This document shows, piece by piece, positions 1 to 4,690 of a stretch of DNA of 5,712 nucleotides. A model generated the notes under the pieces. It had not been told where the DNA came from. It saw only the letters and a program-made list of their open reading frames with translations, and ran no database searches. This stretch comes from Candidatus Scatomorpha merdipullorum (GTDB lineage Bacteria > Bacillota > Clostridia > Oscillospirales > Oscillospiraceae). Each line of letters begins with the position of its first letter. Within the stretch, counting starts at the first letter, position 1. The stretch covers positions 1-5,712 of the forward strand of contig DVJK01000126.1 of NCBI GenBank assembly GCA_018716795.1, given 5' to 3'. The position numbers and the translations under genes are program-made.

Positions 1-293
1 TAGTTGGCGGGCTCGGTCGAATCCACGGCGTGCGGCTCAAAGGGCTCGGGCGTGGGCTCGGGCGTCGGCTCCGGCGTGGGCTCCGGCGTTCCGGCGGGCG
101 CGCTCTCCTCCGGCGAGTCCGGGCCGACGAGGCCGGGCGTGTTCTCCGGCTGGGCCGCGGGCTCGTAGGTCGCGTGCTTGAACACGATAAAGACCAGCAC
201 CAGCACGAGCAGCGCCAGCACGACGCCGAGCGCTATCGCCGCGCCGAGCGACGGGGCCTTGCTCTGATAATTTCTCTTTTTCCCTTTCGGCAT
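1..293 (-). CDS. Membrane-anchored protein with TPEP-repeat linker, 5' part only
   Basis: Ninety-seven codons are visible from the ATG at 293-291 down to base 3; the reading frame is open to the window edge, so the C-terminal part is missing. Residues 1-12 are basic (KGKKR), residues about 16-38 form one very hydrophobic membrane segment rich in Ala, Leu and Val, and the rest is a Pro/Glu/Thr/Ala-rich, acidic, low-complexity stretch with four TPEP units at residues 69-84. The positive-inside rule suggests a cytoplasmic N-terminus, with the linker and any following domain outside the cell. In Clostridia such linkers usually carry an extracellular domain, but none is visible here, so the function is unknown. 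The last two bases read TA, so the next codon is Tyr or a stop; if it is a stop, the protein is only 97 residues. A weak GGTGA lies just upstream. The gene follows the rhomboid-like gene on the same strand after 54 bp with no convincing terminator between, so the two are probably co-transcribed. Confidence 0.8.
   Translation of the reverse strand, partial: MPKGKKRNYQSKAPSLGAAIALGVVLALLVLVLVFIVFKHATYEPAAQPENTPGLVGPDSPEESAPAGTPEPTPEPTPEPTPEPFEPHAVDSTEPAN
42..89 (-). repeat. Four 12-bp units coding for TPEP repeats
   Basis: Four near-identical 12-base units (ACG/ACG-CCG/CCC-GAG-CC pattern on the minus strand) encode residues 69-84 of the membrane-anchored protein. The units differ only at wobble positions. 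This is a typical expandable Pro-rich linker, and copy number may vary among strains by slippage. Confidence 0.85.
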
Positions 294-347
294 GTCAAAT
301 CACCGGTTTCGTAAAACAGTTTTTGGCCTTTTCGCAGCCGGAAGCGG

Positions 348-1205
348 CTACTCGCTAAAGTGTACGTGGTTGTTTATATGGTCCTGGCAGAAGCAGTGGA
401 CGCCCTTGCAGCGCGAGCAGTAGCGGAACTCGAGCTCGGGATAGTCCGTATCCGTGCGGCCGCAGACGGCGCACTTGCGCGTGTAGCCCCGGGTCTTCTG
501 CTCGTAGTTTATCTTGCGCGCGGCGCGCTTGAAGTTTATCGTGCTCTGCCGCTGCTCCCTTGAGCGCGGCGCGACGGAGCGGAAGAGCGTGTCGCCGCAG
601 AAGAGGAAGTAGTTGAGTATCGCGACGAGGGGCAAAAAGCTCATCATGCCCTGCCCGCGGCCCAGGCCCTCGAAGATGGCGTAGACAAAGTAGAGCGCGT
701 CCACAATGGCCAGCCACTTTATCTTTATCGGGATGAAGTAAAAGAGGAGCACCCGGTTGTCCGGGAAGAGCGTCGCGAAGGCGAAGAACATCGAGAGGTT
801 GATGTAGTTCGCGGTCATGAGGTAGGAGCGGCCCGTCACGAAATAGGTCACGAAGCCGTACACGACCGTCAGGAGCATGCCCATGAGGTAGTATATCGTG
901 AAGCGGCCGCTGCCCCATTCGCGCTCGAGCGTGGAGCCGATGAAATAGTAGAAGTACAAAAACAGCAGAAGCCAGATCCCGCCGCTCTCCGGTATCAGGA
1001 CGAAGGTGACTATCCGCCACACCTGCCCGTGCAGGACGGCGGCCGCGTCGAAGGCGAGGTAGCTCTCGAGCAGGTTCGTCCTGTCCATCGCGCCGAGCAG
1101 CCAGACCGCCAGCGTGCCGAAGACGATATACAGCATCAGGTTATTTATGCCGAAGCGCGGGTGCTTGTAGCAGAACAGGTCCACCCGCTTCATAAAGCCG
1201 CGCAT
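348..1205 (-). CDS. Rhomboid-like membrane protein (predicted pseudoprotease) with C-terminal zinc-binding tail
   Basis: The product is 285 residues. It has a rhomboid-type fold: a first membrane segment at about 22-40, a GQVWRIVTFVLIP entry (60-72), then the rhomboid signature around YFIGSTLEREWGSGRF (87-102) and further helices at about 103-123, 132-148, 162-180 and 188-205. The catalytic elements are absent. The place expected for GxSG reads NYINLS (133-138), just before FAFATLFPDNRV, and there is no histidine at all between residues 60 and 269, so no Ser-His dyad can form. A basic linker (about 211-243) leads to a soluble tail with Cys at 245, 248, 263, 266, 271 and 273 and His at 270, 276, 280 and 282, a likely zinc-binding module. 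I chose the ATG at 1205 because GGGAGGG lies 6-7 bases upstream; longer in-frame starts run through both promoters and into the divergent gene. It probably acts as a membrane adaptor or binding protein; that role is inference. Confidence 0.87.
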   Translation of the reverse strand: MRGFMKRVDLFCYKHPRFGINNLMLYIVFGTLAVWLLGAMDRTNLLESYLAFDAAAVLHGQVWRIVTFVLIPESGGIWLLLFLYFYYFIGSTLEREWGSGRFTIYYLMGMLLTVVYGFVTYFVTGRSYLMTANYINLSMFFAFATLFPDNRVLLFYFIPIKIKWLAIVDALYFVYAIFEGLGRGQGMMSFLPLVAILNYFLFCGDTLFRSVAPRSREQRQSTINFKRAARKINYEQKTRGYTRKCAVCGRTDTDYPELEFRYCSRCKGVHCFCQDHINNHVHFSE

Positions 1206-1210
1206 TTGCA

Positions 1211-1218
1211 GCCCTCCC
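1211..1218 (-). promoter_or_regulatory. Ribosome binding site that fixes the rhomboid-like start
   Basis: On the minus strand GGGAGGGC precedes CTGCAA-ATG. It is the only strong Shine-Dalgarno match near the N-terminus and supports the start at 1205 over in-frame ATG codons further upstream or the internal one four codons later. Confidence 0.75.
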
Positions 1219-1241
1219 ATAGCGTTATTGAGACGCATACC

Positions 1242-1250
1242 ATCATACCA
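1242..1250 (-). promoter_or_regulatory. Extended -10 promoter for the rhomboid-like gene
   Basis: On the minus strand the sequence reads TGG-TATGAT, an extended -10 (TGnTATnAT). No good -35 is seen at 16-18 bases upstream, which fits an extended -10 promoter. The predicted start of transcription is near 1235, giving a leader of about 30 bases with the ribosome binding site in it. Confidence 0.5.
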
Positions 1251-1287
1251 CAACGCCGCGGCGAATTCCAGAAGTATTTGTGAACGC

Positions 1288-1316
1288 TTGCGCGCCGGAG
1301 GCGGGCGTGCTATAAT
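1288..1316 (+). promoter_or_regulatory. Promoter for the DUF2461 gene
   Basis: A perfect -10 TATAAT at 1311-1316 is preceded by TGC, making an extended -10. TTGCGC at 1288-1293 sits exactly 17 bases upstream as a half-matching -35. The predicted transcript starts near 1323, so the leader is only about 16 bases and the ribosome binding site AAAGGAGAG (1325-1333) lies at its very start. Confidence 0.7.
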
Positions 1317-1338
1317 TTCCGGGCAAAGGAGAGATAAT

Positions 1339-2016
1339 ATGCCCTTCACCGAAGAGACGCTGGATTTCATGGCCCTCAACCGCGTTATGAACTCGCGCGA
1401 GTGGTTCCATCAACATAAAGACGAATATAAGCGCCTTATCGTTTCACCCATGGCCGAGCTGCTGGACGCCATCGCGCCGGGCATGCTGGAGATAGACCCC
1501 TCGCTCATAATCGTGCCCAGGCCGGGCAAAAGCGTCTCGCGCCTCTGGCGCGACACGCGCCGCGGCCCGGAGCTGCCGCTCTACCGCGACGTGCTCTGGT
1601 TCGACTTGAAGCGCGGGAAATACCTCGACTATCCCGGCTTCTGGTTCGAGCTTTCGCCCAGGGCCCTGCGCTGGGGCTGCGGCTGGTATCAGACGGAGCC
1701 CGCCACCGTCGCGGCGGCGCGCGAGCTGATACTCGCGGGGGATCCCGACTGGAGGCGCGCCCTCGAGACCTTCGGGGCGCAGGATGTCTTCGCGCTCGAG
1801 GACACGCGCTATAAGCGCAGCCGGTATCCCGACGCGCCGGAGGACGTCCGCCCCTGGCTCGACTCGCGCAGCTTCTGCCTCGTCCACGAGGAGGGCGACG
1901 TCTCGCCGCTCTATTCCCCGGAGCTCGGCGAGAGGCTGCTCGGCGATTTCCGCCTCGCCGCGCCGGTCTACCGCTTCTTCCTCAAGGCGAGGGACCGCGG
2001 CCGCGCGGGCGGCTGA
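1339..2016 (+). CDS. DUF2461 (TIGR02453-type) family protein
   Basis: The product is 225 residues, the usual length for DUF2461. It shows the family pattern in order: an N-terminal LNRVMNSREWFHQHKDEY block (13-30) with the conserved N-x-x-EWF-type motif, the segment around SPMAELLDAI (36-45), RPGKSVSRLWRDTRRG (61-76) matching the family's R-x-x-R-D-x-R signature, then LYRDVLWFDLKRG (81-93) and YPGFWFELSP (98-107). The molecular function of the family is not established; it is a soluble cytoplasmic protein with no signal peptide or membrane segment. I chose the ATG at 1339 because AAAGGAGAG lies 5 bases before it and the family homology starts at once; an upstream in-frame ATG at 1228 would lie inside both promoters. 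The gene is monocistronic: it has its own promoter upstream and converges on hslO, with a terminator between. Confidence 0.88.
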   Translation: MPFTEETLDFMALNRVMNSREWFHQHKDEYKRLIVSPMAELLDAIAPGMLEIDPSLIIVPRPGKSVSRLWRDTRRGPELPLYRDVLWFDLKRGKYLDYPGFWFELSPRALRWGCGWYQTEPATVAAARELILAGDPDWRRALETFGAQDVFALEDTRYKRSRYPDAPEDVRPWLDSRSFCLVHEEGDVSPLYSPELGERLLGDFRLAAPVYRFFLKARDRGRAGG

Positions 2017-2034
2017 GGCGCGGGAAAAGGCCCC

Positions 2035-2074
2035 AAAAAAACGAAAAGCCCGGAGGCGCGCGCCTCCGGGCTTT
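2035..2074 (-). terminator. Rho-independent terminator of the hslO operon, possibly bidirectional
   Basis: A perfect 30-base inverted repeat (2045-2074) forms a 12-bp AAAGCCCGGAGG/CCTCCGGGCTTT stem with a CGCGCG loop. On the minus strand it is followed by TTTTCGTTTTTTT (2047-2035), an excellent U-tract, and it starts only three bases after the hslO stop codon. On the plus strand it follows the DUF2461 stop by 28 bases and ends in CTTTGG, a poor U-tract, so it should work mainly for hslO and less well for the converging gene. Confidence 0.9.
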
Positions 2075-2077
2075 GGC

Positions 2078-2965
2078 TTATTCCTCCGTCTCCTCCGGCG
2101 CCTCGGCCATTTCAAGGAGCTCGGCAGGCGTGAATTCATAGAGCCTGTCGCAGAACTGGCAGCTCACCTCGGTGTTCTTCCCCTCGGCGGCCATGCTGCG
2201 CAGCTCCTTCGCCCCGACGCTTCTGAGCGCGGCGGCGACGCGCTCGCGCGTGCAGGAGCAGCGGTATTCTATCGGGTGCCGCTCGGCCTCCCTCGGGTCG
2301 AGGGAGAAGAGCACCTGGCTCACGACCGCGTCTATGCCGTCCTCGTCGAGGACGGTGGTGAGCTGGTCCATGAAGAGGATGTTCGTCTCCAGCTTCTCAA
2401 TAAGGCTCTCGGGCGCGCCGGGCATGAGCTGCACGATGAAGCCGCCGGCGGCCCTGACCGTCCTGTCCGTGTCTATGAGGACGCCGACGCCCACGGCGGA
2501 GGGAATCTGCTCGCTCTCGACCATATACTGCGCCAGGTCCTCGCCTATCTCGCCGGTCACGAGCTCGACGGAGCCGACGTAGGGCTCCTTGAGGCCGATG
2601 TCGCGGCTGACGGTCAGCATGCCGTTCCTGCCCACGAGGCCGCCGACGTCGAGCTTGCCGTCGGGCCGCGTGGGCAAGTCGGCCTTGGGGTTCGTCACAT
2701 AGCCGCGGACGTTGCCGTTCGAATCGCTGACGGCTATGACGCTGCCGGCCGGCCCGCCGCCGTTGACGCGGATGGTCAGGGATGCGTCGTCCTCCTTCAT
2801 GAGCTCGCCGAGCATGCTCGCGCCGCAGAGCGTGCGGCCCAGCGCGGCGCAGGCCGTGGGGCTCAAGTCATGTATCTGCCTCGCGCGCTCGACCGTATCG
2901 CGCGCGGTGACGGCGGAGATTTTCACAAAGCCGTCCGCCGTGACGGCCCTCACTATCTGGTCCAT
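2078..2965 (-). CDS. hslO: Hsp33 redox-regulated holdase chaperone
   Basis: The product is 295 residues, normal for Hsp33. This cytoplasmic chaperone is inactive with zinc bound to reduced cysteines; oxidants such as hypochlorite or peroxide plus unfolding release zinc and expose a client-binding surface. The N-terminal domain is typical: DQIVRAVTADGFVKI (2-16), GASMLGELMKEDDASLTI (48-65), the nucleotide-free core with GGPAGSVIAVSD (70-81), GNVRGYVTNP (84-93), then LTVSRDIGLKEPYVGSVELVTGEI (117-140) and GEDLAQYMVESEQIPSA (141-157). The redox switch is complete: C236-x-C238 and C269-x-x-C272, so redox control should be intact. The ATG at 2965 has AGGAGAGG eight bases upstream. It follows the methyltransferase stop after one base, so the two are translationally coupled. 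It is the last gene of the operon. Confidence 0.97.
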   Translation of the reverse strand: MDQIVRAVTADGFVKISAVTARDTVERARQIHDLSPTACAALGRTLCGASMLGELMKEDDASLTIRVNGGGPAGSVIAVSDSNGNVRGYVTNPKADLPTRPDGKLDVGGLVGRNGMLTVSRDIGLKEPYVGSVELVTGEIGEDLAQYMVESEQIPSAVGVGVLIDTDRTVRAAGGFIVQLMPGAPESLIEKLETNILFMDQLTTVLDEDGIDAVVSQVLFSLDPREAERHPIEYRCSCTRERVAAALRSVGAKELRSMAAEGKNTEVSCQFCDRLYEFTPAELLEMAEAPEETEE

Positions 2966-2966
2966 T

Positions 2967-3701
2967 TCAAGCACCTCTCCTGCAAACGATAAAGACCCGG
3001 CCGGGCCCCGACATCGGGCCCTCCGGGCAGACGCGGACGTCCTCAAAGCCCTGCCGCCCCAGCTCGGCCATGACCAGCTCCGGCTCGTGCGCATACTCGG
3101 TGTGCTCCTCGTTCGAGCGGAGGTACAGGTCGCCCTCCTCCCTCTCGAAGATGTCCATGCCGTAGCGCAGCGCCCCGGCGGCGGCGTCGAAGCGGCCGCG
3201 CCAGAGGCAGAAAACATCGTCCGTCTCGTCGACGGAGACGCTTCCGTCCATGGAGCGCAAAAATTCCGGCGTGCGCAAATCGAAGACGAAGAGCCCGCCG
3301 GGCCGGATGAAAAGCCTCAGCCGCCGGAAGCACTCGCGAAGCTCCTCAAAGGGCACATAGCTGAGGGAGTCGAGCGAGGAGTACGCCGCGTCCACCGTGC
3401 CGTAGAGGTCGAGCTCTCCCGCCCGCTGGCAGATGAAGAGCGGCGCCGGCCCGCCGGAGGCGTAGGCCTTCTCCCGCGCGGACATGAGCATCTCCTCGCT
3501 GGCGTCGGCGGCAATCATGTCGTAGCCCCTGGAGGCCATGAGGAGCGCGAGCGTGCCCGTGCCGCAGCAGAGGTCAAGCAGCAGCCTGAATTCCCCGCCG
3601 TCCGCGCGAAAGAGCGCCTCGTAGAAATCCGCGAAGCGCCCGTAATCCACGTCGCGCGTGAGCTCGTCATACCATGGGGCCAGGGCGTCGTAAGCGCTCA
3701 C
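2967..3701 (-). CDS. Class I SAM-dependent methyltransferase
   Basis: The product is 244 residues. It has the Rossmann-fold methyltransferase pattern: an N-terminal YDALAPWYDELTRDVDY segment (4-20), motif I LLLDLCCGTGTLALLMASRG (40-59) for SAM binding, the acidic end of strand 2 at MIAADASEEML (62-72), motif near DAAYSSLDSLSYV (104-116), and FRRLRLFIRPGGLFVFDLRTP (125-145), the motif III-type loop. The substrate cannot be told from sequence; relatives include small-molecule methyltransferases of the Methyltransf_25/YdjK-like kind. The start is GTG at 3701-3699, overlapping the previous stop as GTGA, with GAGGAAGA just upstream. Downstream, the stop is one base from the hslO start and the hslO ribosome binding site lies inside this gene. 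This arrangement shows that the three genes are co-expressed. Confidence 0.93.
   Translation of the reverse strand: MSAYDALAPWYDELTRDVDYGRFADFYEALFRADGGEFRLLLDLCCGTGTLALLMASRGYDMIAADASEEMLMSAREKAYASGGPAPLFICQRAGELDLYGTVDAAYSSLDSLSYVPFEELRECFRRLRLFIRPGGLFVFDLRTPEFLRSMDGSVSVDETDDVFCLWRGRFDAAAGALRYGMDIFEREEGDLYLRSNEEHTEYAHEPELVMAELGRQGFEDVRVCPEGPMSGPGRVFIVCRRGA
2974..2981 (-). promoter_or_regulatory. hslO ribosome binding site inside the methyltransferase gene
   Basis: AGGAGAGG on the minus strand lies eight bases before the hslO ATG and entirely within the last codons of the methyltransferase gene. Together with the one-base gap it predicts translational coupling, and it rules out longer hslO starts. 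Confidence 0.75.
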
Positions 3702-4021
3702 TCTTCCTCTTTTTCCGCGCCGCCGAACTTCCCGGCGGCCTTCAGCCGCTCAAAGGCCACGGCGTAGCCGTCCGCGCCGTACTGAAGGCTGCGGTTGACG
3801 CGGGAGATGGTCGCGCTCGAGGCGCCGGTGCGCTCGAGTATGTCGTTGTAAATCATCCCCTGGCTCAGGTAGACCGCGACCTGGTAGCGCTGCTCCATGG
3901 CCTGCAGCTCCGTCACCGTGCACAAATCGTCAAAAAAGCGCTTGCATTCCTCTATGGTCTCCAGCGTCAGGATGGCCTCGTACATATCGTCGCGCCTGGG
4001 CTTTTTGTTCTGTTTATTCAT
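3698..4021 (-). CDS. yerC: YerC/YecD-type TrpR-related DNA-binding protein
   Basis: The product is 107 residues, close to the family's usual length of about 100. It is all-helical in pattern, with DDMYEAILTLETIEECKRFF (11-30), a TVTELQAMEQRYQVAVYLSQG block (36-56) and a helix-turn-helix at about 57-79, IYNDILERTGASSATISRVN, matching the Trp-repressor superfamily. The C-terminus (100-107) is short and acidic. The family is a predicted DNA-binding regulator found mainly in Firmicutes; its effector and targets are not established, and resemblance to TrpR does not imply tryptophan sensing. The ATG at 4021 has GAGGTG four bases upstream. It is the first gene of the operon and sits next to a divergent promoter region with inverted repeats, so it may control itself and its neighbours. 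That control is inference. Confidence 0.9.
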   Translation of the reverse strand: MNKQNKKPRRDDMYEAILTLETIEECKRFFDDLCTVTELQAMEQRYQVAVYLSQGMIYNDILERTGASSATISRVNRSLQYGADGYAVAFERLKAAGKFGGAEKEEE

Positions 4022-4038
4022 TATACACCTCGTAATTT

Positions 4039-4058
4039 AAAGTATGACAGGGTACTTT
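4039..4058. promoter_or_regulatory. Possible operator dyad at the yerC transcription start
   Basis: AAAGTA and TACTTT are perfect inverted 6-bp arms with an 8-base spacer. The dyad covers the predicted transcription start (about 4055) just downstream of the -10. The position fits a repressor site, and the encoded YerC-like protein is a natural candidate to bind it, but 6-bp arms in AT-rich DNA can arise by chance. Confidence 0.3.
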
Positions 4059-4061
4059 CAT

Positions 4062-4090
4062 ATTTTATATGTTTAGTTCACAAAAGTAAA
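4062..4090 (-). promoter_or_regulatory. Promoter of the yerC-methyltransferase-hslO operon
   Basis: On the minus strand TTTACT (4090-4085, 4 of 6 to the consensus) and TAAAAT (4067-4062, 5 of 6) are exactly 17 bases apart. Transcription should start near 4055, leaving a leader of about 34 bases. The local sequence is unusually AT-rich for this window. Confidence 0.65.
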
Positions 4091-4147
4091 GGCCTTTCTC
4101 AAAGATTTCTCACAAAGTTCATAATTGCGCCGCGGGAGAGATTTCTA

Positions 4148-4176
4148 TTGCCATGCGCGGCATTTTAAGGTAGAAT
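4148..4176 (+). promoter_or_regulatory. Promoter of the NfeD-SPFH operon
   Basis: TTGCCA (4148-4153, 5 of 6 to the consensus) and TAGAAT (4171-4176, 5 of 6) are 17 bases apart, so this is the best matching two-box promoter in the window. Transcription should start near 4183, at the left edge of a GC-rich imperfect dyad around GAGGCCTC (4183-4197). The ribosome binding site AAGGAG is at 4201-4206. Confidence 0.75.
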
Positions 4177-4212
4177 GAACCCGGGGAGGCCTCTCCCTGA
4201 AAGGAGTACGCT

Positions 4213-4653
4213 ATGCTCGAATTTCTGGCCGCGAATATGTCGATAGTCTGGCTCGCGCTCATGGTGCTGCTGCTTATCCTCGAGGCGGCGACGGCGGGGC
4301 TTACGAGCATCTGGTTCGCCCTGGGCGCCCTGGCCGCGCTTATCGCCTCGCTCTTCGGCGGCGCGCTCTGGCTCCAGCTGGTCTGGTTCTTCGCCGTGAG
4401 CCTGCTGACGCTCTGGCTGACGAGGCCGCTGGCCCTGAAGTATCTCAACAGCCGCCGCGTCGCCACGAACGCCGACCGCGTCATAGGCGCCGAGGCCGTG
4501 GTCACCGAGGACATAGACAACATCGCCGGCTCCGGCGCCGTCCATGTCGATGGGCACGAGTGGACCGCCCGCAGCGGCAGCGGCGCGAATATCGCGAAGG
4601 GCGCCGTCGTCAGGGTTGAACGCATCGAGGGCGTCAAGCTCATAGTGGATTGA
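4213..4653 (+). CDS. Short NfeD-family membrane protein
   Basis: The product is 146 residues. Membrane segments are at about 10-30, 33-50 and 53-70, followed by a soluble domain. The C-terminal part (about 88-146) fits the NfeD OB-fold, with RVIGAEAVVTEDIDNIAGSG (89-108), VHVDGHEWTARS (110-121) and the closing VVRVERIEGVKLIV (132-145). This is the short form (NfeD1b type), lacking the N-terminal ClpP-like serine protease domain of long NfeD. The family is almost always next to an SPFH/stomatin gene and is thought to help assemble or regulate it; the OB domain may contact the SPFH protein. AAGGAG six bases before the ATG and the upstream promoter make this the first gene of the operon, with the SPFH gene starting 37 bases after its stop. 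Confidence 0.93.
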   Translation: MLEFLAANMSIVWLALMVLLLILEAATAGLTSIWFALGALAALIASLFGGALWLQLVWFFAVSLLTLWLTRPLALKYLNSRRVATNADRVIGAEAVVTEDIDNIAGSGAVHVDGHEWTARSGSGANIAKGAVVRVERIEGVKLIVD

Positions 4654-4690
4654 AATAACCTGCGTATTTTATTATAAGGAGGAACTGAAA

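Noticed and set aside
336..349. AGCCG-CTTC-CGGCT hairpin at the end of the rhomboid-like gene as a terminator
   Set aside because: The stem is only 5 bp, overlaps the stop codon and has no U-tract, so it is unlikely to end transcription; read-through into the next gene is more likely.
1206..1379. Longer N-terminus of the rhomboid-like protein starting at 1379
   Set aside because: It would overlap the divergent DUF2461 start and both promoters, lacks a ribosome binding site, and adds a segment unlike any rhomboid N-terminus.
1444..2139. A 231-codon minus-strand open frame opposite DUF2461
   Set aside because: It runs across the strong terminator at 2035-2074 and has Arg/Ala-rich composition typical of an antisense shadow; the plus-strand frame carries the DUF2461 motifs and a good ribosome binding site.
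1784..3767. Long plus-strand open frames opposite hslO and the methyltransferase (1784-2992 and 2712-3767)
   Set aside because: They cross the terminator or gene borders, consist of Ala/Arg/Gly-rich sequence, and lie antisense to proteins with clear family motifs.
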